A stretch of 64,000 nucleotides of DNA from Phycisphaerales bacterium (GTDB lineage Bacteria > Planctomycetota > Phycisphaerae > Phycisphaerales > UBA1924): assembly GCA_020845755.1 (NCBI GenBank), contig JADLFE010000019.1, positions 62,001 to 126,000 on the forward strand, written 5' to 3'. Each line of letters begins with the position of its first letter. Position 1 is the first letter of the stretch. Position numbers and translations under genes: made by a program. Under the pieces are notes generated by a model. The model did not search any database and had not been told where the DNA came from. It worked only from the letters and a program-made list of their open reading frames with translations. Positions 8,355-16,906 of the stretch are shown here, piece by piece.

Positions 8355-9731
8355 ATGAACGGACATCGCTCGAACGTTGCACGCCACTCCAGCGCCGCGA
8401 TCGTGGCCCTCTTCGCCGGCCTCGCCGGCCTCTCGCTCCCCATCGCAAACTCCGCCTGGGCACAGACCAGCGGCTTCAAGGCCGCCGATTCCCACGCCGT
8501 CATCGTCAACGCCGACAAAGTCTCCCTCCGCTGCGGCGCCTCCGACTTCCACTACAAAATCGGCGACGCCGCCAAGGGCGCCATGCTCAAGGCCGACGGC
8601 GAAGACGGCTCCTGGACCCGCGTCACCCTCCCCGCCTCCATCCACGCGTTCGTCAAGGCCGAGCAGGCCACCCTCGTCGGCGATTCGGTCGAACTCAAGG
8701 ACGCCAGCAAACTCTGGGCGCCAAACGCCACCGCCGGCCTGAAAGCCAGTTGGAAGCCGCTCCTGGCCGACGCCCTCGGCTCCGGCACCAAACTCAAACT
8801 CGTCGAGTCCGTCAAGGACGGCGACGCCCTCATCGGCTATCTCGTCGCCGCGCCCGACACCGCCCGCGGCTACATCCCCACCAAGGACATCCGCAAGGCC
8901 ACACCCGAAGAATCAGGCGTCAAACCCGAAACCAAACCGGAAGCCAAGCCCGAGACCAAGACCGAGCCGAAGCCCGAAGCCAAGCCCGAGACCAAGCCCG
9001 CCGACGGCACCGTGACCATCGCCGAGCCGCAGGTCGTGCCGGGCACAACCCCCACCGAGCCCGCCAAACTCGATCAGGGCGCAACACCGGGCGAGGCGGC
9101 CAAGCCGACCGAAGTGCTCAAGCCCGAAGTTCAGCCCGAGGGCCAGAACCGCCGCGTCGGCACCTACGCCCAGCTCGACGCCGCCTTCAGGCAGGTCCTG
9201 AAGCAGACCCAGGGCGAGCCGGAATACGCCCCGCTCCTCGCCGAGTTCGACCGCGCCGCGGCCGAGACCACCAACCCGCGCGTCAAGCGCCAGATCGAGC
9301 AGCGCCGCAAGGCCGTCGAACTCCAGAAACGCATCGCCGAATCCAAGCGCGCCGTCGAAGAGGCCCAGCGCCAGGCCGACGAGCGCAGCAAGCAGGCCGC
9401 CATCAAGATCGCCGAACTCGAGGCCCAGCGCGTCTACACCATCATCGGCCTGCTCACGCCGAGTTCCGTCTACGACGGCGTGAACCTCCCGCTCATGTAC
9501 CGCGTCCAGTCCGTCGGCGGCTCCTCGCCCCGCACCCTCGGCTACATCAAGCCCAAGACCGAAATGCTCCTGGAGTCCAAACTCGGCATGGCCGTCGGCA
9601 TCATCGGCGAGGCGGCCATGGACCGCGACCTCATGCTCAACGTCATCACGCCCGTCCGCGTCGACGTCCTGCAGGGCGTCGACGTCAGCCTGCCCAGGAC
9701 CGCCCCCGAGACCCCGGCGAATCCGCAGTAA
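8355..9731 (+). CDS. Secreted protein with SH3-like domains and coiled coil
   Basis: A 458-residue exported protein with signal peptide residues 1-35 (hydrophobic AAIVALFAGLAGLSLPIA, then AWAQ). Residues 45-95 and about 115-175 look like two bacterial SH3-like modules (for example SLRCGASDFHYKIGDAAKGA). A Lys/Pro/Glu repeat region (KPETKPEAKPETK) follows at about 190-220, then a charged coiled coil (about 300-355) and a small beta domain at the end. Wall-associated scaffolding or peptidoglycan binding is likely but inferred. The sequence CAGGAGCG sits about 6 bases before the ATG. It is divergent from the TolC-like gene across 267 bases. Confidence 0.75.
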   Translation: MNGHRSNVARHSSAAIVALFAGLAGLSLPIANSAWAQTSGFKAADSHAVIVNADKVSLRCGASDFHYKIGDAAKGAMLKADGEDGSWTRVTLPASIHAFVKAEQATLVGDSVELKDASKLWAPNATAGLKASWKPLLADALGSGTKLKLVESVKDGDALIGYLVAAPDTARGYIPTKDIRKATPEESGVKPETKPEAKPETKTEPKPEAKPETKPADGTVTIAEPQVVPGTTPTEPAKLDQGATPGEAAKPTEVLKPEVQPEGQNRRVGTYAQLDAAFRQVLKQTQGEPEYAPLLAEFDRAAAETTNPRVKRQIEQRRKAVELQKRIAESKRAVEEAQRQADERSKQAAIKIAELEAQRVYTIIGLLTPSSVYDGVNLPLMYRVQSVGGSSPRTLGYIKPKTEMLLESKLGMAVGIIGEAAMDRDLMLNVITPVRVDVLQGVDVSLPRTAPETPANPQ

Positions 9732-10330
9732 AGCAGGCGTGCGGATTACACATTCTTCGTGCGCCCACGCCGACGATGAGGTCCTCTGAATCGTCGCGCT
9801 TCCTTCGCACGCCACTCGATTCGCACCGCGCAGAATTCAGATGAGAACCACACCACGCGCATTCTGTCTGAAATTCGGTCGCCTTGGGTGGACCGCCGGT
9901 CCCCGGCGGACTTCGGTGACTTCAGTGCTCAGTTTGCCCCGCTGAACATCGCGCCTCCAGCCCGACGGGCTGGCCGCCAGTAGCCGGGGGTTGAGCGAGT
10001 CCGCGAGCAAAGCCCCCGGAAAGCACACGCCTTCACCATCGCACCCCGAAGGGGCGCTCGTGCCGACCGACCGAATTCAACAGAGCATCGTGAGTCGTGA
10101 AGGGTGGCCGCGGCGCGCGGCGAGGTGACAGAGCACGGCCGAAGTGACGCGCCGTTCGCGCTCACCATTAGCGGGCGGCAGGTAGCGCTACCGGTGCGGA
10201 GTGCGAGAGAACTCGGTGTCACCCTGCCACGCCGCGGGTCGCTCCGTACGTCCGAACACGAGCGCTGCGAGGTTCGCCGACCCGAATTGTCCCTTTTTCG
10301 GCATGCGATTTGGTGATAGACTCGCATTCC
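9732..10330. other. Gene-free stretch with hairpins
   Basis: About 600 bases without a convincing gene. It holds the paired-hairpin repeat-like element at 9957-10019 and a perfect 12-bp palindrome GGTAGCGCTACC at 10181-10192. The final part (about 10290-10330) is relatively AT-rich and probably carries the promoter of the GYF/Sel1/protease gene. Open frames here have unlike codon use and no recognisable domain. Confidence 0.6.
9957..10019. repeat. Paired-hairpin element, probable dispersed repeat
   Basis: Two adjacent inverted repeats: CCAGCCC-GAC-GGGCTGG at 9957-9973, and CCGGGGG ... CCCCCGG with arms 9984-9990 and 10013-10019. The layout, including the GAGCGAGTCCGCGAG segment between arms, resembles short REP-like elements I associate with planctomycete intergenic regions. 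Only one copy lies in this window, so the repeat status is inferred. Confidence 0.45.
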
Positions 10331-13078
10331 ATGATCCGGTACTTCGTCAAGACGGATAGCGAGGAATACGGTCCGATTACCGAGAGCCAAATCTGCTTGC
10401 TCGCCCAGAGTGGTCGTTTGCATCCAACGGATCAGGTTCGACGCGACGGCGACCAGCGATGGCGGCTTGCCCGAGAGATACGAGGCTATGTTCCTCCCGC
10501 GCAACAACCTCGCACGAAAGAGGCCCAGACGAGCCGACCTGTGGCCCAGCGCACCGTTGTCGCTCGTCTCGTTGGAGTCGCATTGGTGGCGAGTGTCGTA
10601 ACGGGGACTGCGGTGTGGGCGATTATTTACCTCTCGCGCTCTGCGACGCCCCCGCTTGGAGTTGCGCCTCCGGCTCAGCAGGGGGAATCCGACGTGGCGC
10701 AGGCGACCCGAGGGAGCGAGGCGGATGAGAAGTCTAGGGAAGCGGCCGAGTCCGTGGAACGCGACCGCAGGGCGGCCGAGCGGGGCGACCCTGACGCCCA
10801 GTTCCGTCTCGGTAAGAGATATGCCAAAGGAGACGGCGTACCCAAGAACGACGCCGAGGCCGCCAAGTGGTGCCGGCTCGCAGCGCAGCAGGGCAACGCG
10901 AAGGCCCAGTTGTACCTCGGCTTCGCGTACGAGTACGGCAAGGGCGTTCCCAAGGGCGCTGCCGAGGCCGTGAAGTGGTACCGCATGGCCGCCGAGCAGG
11001 GCAACGCGTTCGCCCAGTTCAGCCTCGGTGTCGCGTACAACAATGGCGAAGGCGTTTCCAAGGACGCTGCCGAGGCCGTGAAGTGGTTCCGGCTCGCAGC
11101 GGAGCAGGGAGACGCTACCGCCCAAAGCAATCTCGGCTTCGCGTACGAGTACGGCAAGGGCGTACCCAAGGACGCTGCCGAGGCCGTGAAGTGGTACCGC
11201 ATGGCCGCCGAGCAGGGCAACGCGTTAGCCCAGTTCAGCCTCGGTGTCGCGTACAACAATGGCGAAGGCGTTTCCAAGGACGCTGCCGAGGCCGTGAAGT
11301 GGTACAAGCTTGCCGCCGAGCAGGGATCCCTTGCCGCACAGTACTTTCTCGGCAACAGATACTTTAACGGCGAAGGTGTTGCCAAAAACGTTGCCGAGGC
11401 GGTGAAGTGGTACCGCAAGGCCGCTGAGCAGGGTGATGCGACGGCGCAGTGCGTCCTCGGTAGTGTGTACGCAAACGGCAACGGAGTTCCCAAGGACGAC
11501 GCCGAGGCCGTGAAGTGGTTCCGGCTCGCCGCCGAGCAGGGAGACGCGGATGCACAATTGACCCTCGGCGCCATGTACTCAAACGGCATAGGAGTTCCCA
11601 AGGACGACGCGGAGGCCGTGAAGTGGTTCCGACTCGCCGCCGAGCAGGGCAACGCGAATGCCCAGTTGAACCTCGGCGACATGTACTCAAACGGCAAGGG
11701 TGTTGCCAAGGACGACGCCGAGGCCGGGAGGTGGTACCGGCTCGCGGCAGAGCAAGGTGACGCGAAGGCCCAGTTCAACGTTGGCATCATGTACTCAAAC
11801 GGCGAAGGTGTTGCCAAGGACGTTGCCGAGGCGGTGAAGTGGTACCGCATGTCCGCAGAGCGGGGAGAAGCGCATGCCCAGTTCAACCTCGGCGTCATGT
11901 ACTCAAAAGGCGAGGGTGTTGCCAAGGACGACGCGGAGGCCGTGAAGTGGTTCCGACTCGCCGCCGAGCAGGGAGGCACGAAGGCCCAGTTCAACCTTGG
12001 CATCATGTACTCAAACGGCAAGGGTGTTGCCAAGGACAACGCTGAGGCCGTGAAATGGTTCCGACTCGCCGCCGAGCAGGGAGACGCGTCGGCCCAGTTC
12101 AAACTCGGCATCATGTACTCAAACGGCGAAGGTGTTGCCAAGGACGTTGCCGAGGCGGTGAAGTGGTACCGCATGGCCGCCGAGCAGGGGCTGGCCAGCG
12201 CGCAGTCCTTTCTTGCGATCGCATACTACAGGGGTGAAGGAGTACCACAGAGTTTTGTACTGGCGCATGCGTGGGCTAGCCTAGCGGGGGTGAGTGGCGA
12301 CAAGGACGCCAGAGAATTACGTGCACTTTTTGCTGACGAGATGACCCGCGAGCAGATCGCCGAGGCGCAGAAGATCGCGGCTGAATTCAAGCCCAAGGTG
12401 TGGAAAGCGGAGGACCAGTCGCAGAGTCAAGCCGCATCGCCCGCCGTCGATGTGTACGGGTCTGGTTTTTTCGTAACCACGGACGGCTACTTTGTGACCA
12501 ACAACCACGTGGTCGCCGACGCACAGCGAATCCGCGTGCGCACCGCCAGCGGCACGTTCTCCGCCAACGTGATTCGGACTGATCCCACCAACGACATCGC
12601 GATTCTGAAAATCGATGGCGAGTTCAACGCACTGCCAGTGCGGGGCAGCCGAGGGCTCAAAGTTGCCGACCGCGTGGCCACGCTGGGCTTCCCCAATCCA
12701 GACCTTCAAGGTCAAGCGGCCAAGTACAGCAGCGGCGAGGTCGCCGCGTTGTCCGGACCGGGCGATGATCCGCGATTCTTGCAGATCAGCGTGCCGATTC
12801 AGCCGGGCAACTCGGGCGGTCCGCTCGTGGACTCGGCGGGGCGCGTGGTCGGCGTGATCGTCTCGCAACTCGACAAGATCACGACGCTGAAGCTGACGGG
12901 CAACCTGCCAGAGAATGTCAACTACGCCATCAAGGGCACGATCCTGCTCGGCGTGCTTGAGGCGGTGCCGGGCTTGGCGGACAAGGTCCAGTCGGAACCC
13001 GCCAAGCCGGCCAAGGATGCGGCGGAGGTTGCCAAGGTGGTCGAGGCCGCCTGCGGCATGGTGCTGGTGGAAAAGTGA
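10331..13078 (+). CDS. GYF-domain / Sel1-repeat / trypsin-like serine protease fusion
   Basis: A 915-residue membrane protein with unusual architecture. Residues 1-50 match the GYF_2 domain (MIRYFVKTDSEEYGPITESQ). One transmembrane helix lies at about 78-105. Fourteen 36-residue Sel1 repeats run from about 152 to 655, with the core pattern KDDAEAVKWFRLAAEQG. The C-terminal part (about 700-870) is a DegP/HtrA-type S1C protease with His726 (TNNHVV), Asp755 (NDIAIL) and Ser828 (PGNSGGPL). No PDZ domain is visible. Sel1 repeats usually bind partners; here they may tether or regulate the protease on the far side of the membrane. Repeats 2-3 and 4-5 are a near-identical 216-bp duplication. The start at 10331 is preferred over one 21 bases upstream because the GYF fold begins at once. 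Confidence 0.88.
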   Translation: MIRYFVKTDSEEYGPITESQICLLAQSGRLHPTDQVRRDGDQRWRLAREIRGYVPPAQQPRTKEAQTSRPVAQRTVVARLVGVALVASVVTGTAVWAIIYLSRSATPPLGVAPPAQQGESDVAQATRGSEADEKSREAAESVERDRRAAERGDPDAQFRLGKRYAKGDGVPKNDAEAAKWCRLAAQQGNAKAQLYLGFAYEYGKGVPKGAAEAVKWYRMAAEQGNAFAQFSLGVAYNNGEGVSKDAAEAVKWFRLAAEQGDATAQSNLGFAYEYGKGVPKDAAEAVKWYRMAAEQGNALAQFSLGVAYNNGEGVSKDAAEAVKWYKLAAEQGSLAAQYFLGNRYFNGEGVAKNVAEAVKWYRKAAEQGDATAQCVLGSVYANGNGVPKDDAEAVKWFRLAAEQGDADAQLTLGAMYSNGIGVPKDDAEAVKWFRLAAEQGNANAQLNLGDMYSNGKGVAKDDAEAGRWYRLAAEQGDAKAQFNVGIMYSNGEGVAKDVAEAVKWYRMSAERGEAHAQFNLGVMYSKGEGVAKDDAEAVKWFRLAAEQGGTKAQFNLGIMYSNGKGVAKDNAEAVKWFRLAAEQGDASAQFKLGIMYSNGEGVAKDVAEAVKWYRMAAEQGLASAQSFLAIAYYRGEGVPQSFVLAHAWASLAGVSGDKDARELRALFADEMTREQIAEAQKIAAEFKPKVWKAEDQSQSQAASPAVDVYGSGFFVTTDGYFVTNNHVVADAQRIRVRTASGTFSANVIRTDPTNDIAILKIDGEFNALPVRGSRGLKVADRVATLGFPNPDLQGQAAKYSSGEVAALSGPGDDPRFLQISVPIQPGNSGGPLVDSAGRVVGVIVSQLDKITTLKLTGNLPENVNYAIKGTILLGVLEAVPGLADKVQSEPAKPAKDAAEVAKVVEAACGMVLVEK
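10784..12295 (+). repeat. 108-bp tandem repeat array inside the Sel1 region
   Basis: Fourteen in-frame units of about 108 bp encode the Sel1 repeats; the last one is degenerate. The two-unit block 10921-11136 is repeated as 11137-11352 with few base changes, indicating a recent 216-bp duplication. The other units are more diverged from one another. Confidence 0.85.
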
Positions 13079-14044
13079 TCGCGTGGATCTGGCGCACCGG
13101 GCGTCACATGACACGAGGCTGCTCAAGATCCACGAGCGGGATGGACTTTGACCGGCAGGGTGGCACCGAAGTCCCTCTCAACTCTCGCTGACCTTGCCAC
13201 CAATGTCGGCTCGGCGACATCGGTGCCTTGCGCGGCCCGGCGACTCATCGATCTCTCGGCACTGACACCACCCGCCGTCACGCGGGCGTTGGTGGTCCCG
13301 TGCTCGCCGCCCTCGCTCTTGCCCATCAGCCGCACCATCACGCCATCAATATACCGCAATCCCCACACCTCCCGCGAGCGGTGCCCAGCCCCTCCCCAGC
13401 GTCGACATCTCTCCCTCCGCCCCAACTCCTCCGCTTCCACGACTCACGACTCACCACTCACCACTCACGCCGCCCCCAACTCCGCGACTCTCCCCTGACC
13501 TTCCCCCGGTTCCTCCACGTTCGACCGATCTCTTCCCCGAGCCGCCTCCCCAGATGCCCGCTGCCTTATGCCTGATGCCCGCGGCCTGATGTCCCCCATC
13601 AGTAGCCCGACCGTCAGGGAGGGCGTGCCTTTGTGTTTCACTTCGTCTCTCCGTCTCTTCCCCTGGTGCCAAGTGCCTCTTGGTTAGCACCCGCTTATCA
13701 CCGCATCTGTGCGCACCAAAGTGTCCGTCTTTTTCCCCTCTTCCCGGATTCCCGAAAAAAATCTTCGCGCAATTTCTCCCCTCGCGCAACCCCCTCCCCG
13801 GCCTCGTCTTCCTTTGCCATTTGCCCATTTGCTATTTGGCCATTTCGCCCGCGCATCACCGCGCCCGTGCGCACCAGAGTGTCCGTCCGCCCTCACATGG
13901 AGATCGCGTGCGCAACCCGCTCCCCGACAAATGGAGGCGTCAATCCAGTATCACCGTCCCGCATTCATTTCACCACGCGTTCTTTTCGCTAGCATGACCC
14001 GTCCGCGACGCCGACGCGCCGCGCCACGACCACAGGAGCGCTCC
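13079..14044. other. Gene-free, pyrimidine-rich stretch ahead of the cytochrome gene
   Basis: Nearly 1 kb without a convincing gene. From about 13340 to 13830 the plus strand is dominated by C and T in short CCTCC/CTTCC runs. It includes a heptad microsatellite (GACTCAC twice, then CACTCAC twice) at 13441-13468 and a 33-bp imperfect direct repeat (13697-13729 and 13855-13887, 29 of 33 identical). Open frames here consist of Pro, Ser and Arg only and look spurious. The region precedes the cytochrome-propeller operon and may be its long leader. Confidence 0.6.
13697..13887 (+). repeat. 33-bp imperfect direct repeat, copies 158 bp apart
   Basis: Copies at 13697-13729 and 13855-13887 share ATCACCGC, GTGCGCACCA and AGTGTCCGTC, with four mismatches. 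The space between contains CATTTG/CCATTT-type short repetitions. Function unknown. Confidence 0.6.
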
Positions 14045-16906
14045 GTGACCGACCAGCCCACGATCCCTCGCGCGCCCCGCACCTCCCGCCGCGGAAGCGT
14101 GCTCGTTTCCTTTTCCTCCATGCCCCTCGTCTGGGCGACCGGCGTCGCCCTCGCCGGCCTGGCCGCGTTCATCGTCCCCGGGAAACTGGAAGCCGCCGCC
14201 ACACAGCCCGCGGCCCGCGTCGATCCCGCCGGGCCGCAGATCGGCTGGGCCGCCACCTACGGAATCGGCCCCACCGCCATCAAGTCCCACACGCACTGGG
14301 CCGCCTTCTCGCTGGCCGAGAACGAAAGCCCCGATCCCCTCGTCGCCCCCGCGGCCTTCAACGCCGACTTCGCCGGCGAGGTCCAGGTCGAACAGTCCGG
14401 CAAGTACCGCTTCCGCCTCGACGCCGAGGGCGGACGCGCCACGCTGAAGTTCTACGACAAGCAGGGCAAGGAGATCGTGACCGTCAACTCCGACGGCACG
14501 ACGCGCAGCACCACCTCGCAATCCACCTGGGTCGATCTTCCCGCCGGCCCCATCACCGCGAGCGTCAAGTTCGCCCGCAGCGCCAGCAAGCCCGCGCGCC
14601 TCGCAACCTACTGGGAATGTGAGATGAAATTCGCGGGCGGCGTGCCCAGCGGCTTCCCCATCGAGCCCCTCCCCCCAACCGCCGTCCGCGTGCCGAAGTT
14701 CGCCTCCGCGGCAGCGCAGCAGGCGGAAGATTCAATCAAGGGGCGCGTGCTCCTGGGCGAGTTCGGCTGCGTGCACTGCCACGCCGTCAACGACCAGCCG
14801 AAGCAGCACGCAAACGTGCCATTCGATCAATCCGGCGTGTTCCATCGCATGGGACCGAATCTGGGTGAGATCGGGCGGCGCGCCTCACCCCAGTGGCTGC
14901 AACGCTGGATCATGAACCCGACCACGCTCAAGCCCGGCACGCACATGCCCGACGTGTTCGCCGATACTCCAAAGGACACCGCCGACGCCGAGGCGCTGGT
15001 GCATTTCCTCGTCGCGCCCCACTACGACCCAAAGGCCGCGGAAACTCCCGCGACCGAAGAGTCCGTCATCGATCGCGGGCGCGCGCTCTTCCACACCGTC
15101 GGCTGCGTCGCGTGCCACGGGCCGATCGAATCCCCCGCCGCTGCCTTCAAGAGCGAAGGAATGTCGAAGGACACCCCGCCGCAGCACCCCGTGCTCGGCT
15201 ACGGCGATCTGAAGGGCAAGTGGCGCCCATCGGCGCTGTCGGAGTTCTTGCAGGACCCGCGAGGAGTCCGACCCGGCGGGCGCATGCCGTCGATGAACCT
15301 CACCAAGGAAGAGGCGGACCTGATCGCGGCGTATCTCACCAAGTCGTGGGAGCCGGCGCCGGCGGGCGGGTTCACCGTCGATCCCGAGAAGGCGAAGGTC
15401 GGGGCGGCGGTCTTCAGCGCGCGCGGGTGCGCGTCGTGCCACACGCTGGGCGACAACCTTCCGACACCGCCCGCAACGCCCGCCAAGCCGCTGGCGAAAC
15501 TGGCGCTGGGCAAGGGCTGTCTCGACCCGAGCGACAAGGCCACGCCGCGCTTCGCGATCAACGATCACGATCGAAAGGTGATCACGGCGGCGATTCCGCT
15601 CGTGTCCAGGAGCGTGAACCCGGCGCCCACGGACGCGGCGCTCCGCACCATGGAGGCGTTGAACTGTCGCGCCTGTCACACGATCGACGGCACGGGCGCG
15701 CCCGATCCGGCGCTCCGCCCGTACTTCCGCACGCTGGACGATCGGATCGACCTTGGCAACGAGGGCTTCATGCCGCCGAACCTGACGGCGGTGGGCTGGA
15801 AGCTGAACACGCTGTGGATGCACGATCTGATGCTCAAGGGCGCAAGGTCCAGGCCGTACATGGGCACGCGCATGCCGCAGTTCGGCGAGATCAACGTGGG
15901 CAAGATGGCCGAGCAACTGGCCGCCCAGATCGGCGTCCGCCCCGGCGCGGACAAGCCCGAGCCCAAGCCGACCGACGAACAGATGATGGCCGGACGCCAG
16001 CTCGCCGGGCTCGGTGGGCTTAAGTGCATCGAGTGCCATCGCTTCAACAGCAAGGCGACAATCGAGACAACGCCCGGCCCGGACATCACGGAATTCGCCG
16101 GGCGAATCCGGCATGAGTGGTGGCGAAGTTACGTGCGCATGCCCGGGCGCTTCAAGCCCGGCACCAAGATGATCGCGTTCTTCCAGACCGGCACGAGCAA
16201 CTACAAGGACCTCTACGCGGGCGACGCGACCAAGCAGATCGAGGCGCTCTGGTCGTACTTCACGCTCGGAGAGTTCGCGCCGGCCCCGGTCGGATTGCCG
16301 AACGAGGCACGCGGGCTGGTGCTCCCGGTCGGCGACAGGCCCGTCGTCTTCCGCTCGTTCCTGAAAAACGCCGGCTCGCGCGGCATCGCGGTGGGATTCC
16401 CCGCGGGCCTGCACTTTGCCTTCGACGCCACCAGCGCGCGGCTTGTCGAAGCATGGCGCGGCGAGTTCATCGACGCGTCCGGCGCCTGGAAGGATCGCGG
16501 CGGCGGTATCACGCCCGAGAAGGGCGAGATCGTGTGGAACGCGCCCAAGGGCCCGGCGCTGGTGATCGCCGGCGAGAAGCCCGCGCCGTGGCCGGAGAAG
16601 GCGGATGTGGCGTTCAAAGGCTACACGCTCGATGCCGCGGGCGTGCCGACGTTCAACTCCGTGCAGGGCGGCGTGACGATCGCCGAGAAGTTCGAGCCCG
16701 TCGAGGCGGGCAAGGCGATCAAGCGGACCTTCACGATCAGCGGCCTGCCCGCGGGCGCCAAGGTCTGGCTCAACCCCGGCAAGGGCGCGGACGCGGTCAC
16801 GACGCTGGATAACGTCGGCGAGCAGGGCAACGTGGACTCGCTGATCTCGATCTCGGCGCGTGACGCCGCCAAGCCCGTCTCATTCTCGGTGGTGATCAAA
16901 CCATGA
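14045..16906 (+). CDS. Pentaheme c-type cytochrome, membrane-anchored
   Basis: A 953-residue exported electron-transfer protein with five covalent heme sites: CVHCH 242-246, CVACH 354-358, CASCH 462-466, CRACH 541-545 and CIECH 661-665, spaced as single cytochrome c domains. A signal anchor lies at about residues 25-48 (VWATGVALAGLAAFIV). Residues about 60-200 form a PA14-like beta domain (FNADFAGEVQVEQSGKYRFR). The last 230 residues are heme-free beta structure. The start GTG at 14045 is chosen because AGGAG lies 6 bases upstream; the frame is open further upstream. The stop overlaps the next ATG (ATGA, 16903-16906), linking it to the propeller protein, its probable electron-donating partner. 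Related planctomycete proteins pair cytochromes with sugar-dehydrogenase-like propellers. Confidence 0.88.
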   Translation: MTDQPTIPRAPRTSRRGSVLVSFSSMPLVWATGVALAGLAAFIVPGKLEAAATQPAARVDPAGPQIGWAATYGIGPTAIKSHTHWAAFSLAENESPDPLVAPAAFNADFAGEVQVEQSGKYRFRLDAEGGRATLKFYDKQGKEIVTVNSDGTTRSTTSQSTWVDLPAGPITASVKFARSASKPARLATYWECEMKFAGGVPSGFPIEPLPPTAVRVPKFASAAAQQAEDSIKGRVLLGEFGCVHCHAVNDQPKQHANVPFDQSGVFHRMGPNLGEIGRRASPQWLQRWIMNPTTLKPGTHMPDVFADTPKDTADAEALVHFLVAPHYDPKAAETPATEESVIDRGRALFHTVGCVACHGPIESPAAAFKSEGMSKDTPPQHPVLGYGDLKGKWRPSALSEFLQDPRGVRPGGRMPSMNLTKEEADLIAAYLTKSWEPAPAGGFTVDPEKAKVGAAVFSARGCASCHTLGDNLPTPPATPAKPLAKLALGKGCLDPSDKATPRFAINDHDRKVITAAIPLVSRSVNPAPTDAALRTMEALNCRACHTIDGTGAPDPALRPYFRTLDDRIDLGNEGFMPPNLTAVGWKLNTLWMHDLMLKGARSRPYMGTRMPQFGEINVGKMAEQLAAQIGVRPGADKPEPKPTDEQMMAGRQLAGLGGLKCIECHRFNSKATIETTPGPDITEFAGRIRHEWWRSYVRMPGRFKPGTKMIAFFQTGTSNYKDLYAGDATKQIEALWSYFTLGEFAPAPVGLPNEARGLVLPVGDRPVVFRSFLKNAGSRGIAVGFPAGLHFAFDATSARLVEAWRGEFIDASGAWKDRGGGITPEKGEIVWNAPKGPALVIAGEKPAPWPEKADVAFKGYTLDAAGVPTFNSVQGGVTIAEKFEPVEAGKAIKRTFTISGLPAGAKVWLNPGKGADAVTTLDNVGEQGNVDSLISISARDAAKPVSFSVVIKP

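Noticed and set aside
9837-10316. Open frames around the paired-hairpin element
   Set aside because: They run through hairpins and have no recognisable features; treated as repeat-derived.
10784-12295. Regularly spaced repeats as a possible CRISPR array
   Set aside because: Units are 108 bp, in frame, contiguous and encode Sel1 repeats; there are no spacers and no cas genes.
13079-14044. Open frames in the pyrimidine-rich stretch, including an N-terminal extension of the cytochrome
   Set aside because: Translation is Pro/Ser/Arg low-complexity; the AGGAG-preceded GTG at 14045 and the signal anchor fit better.
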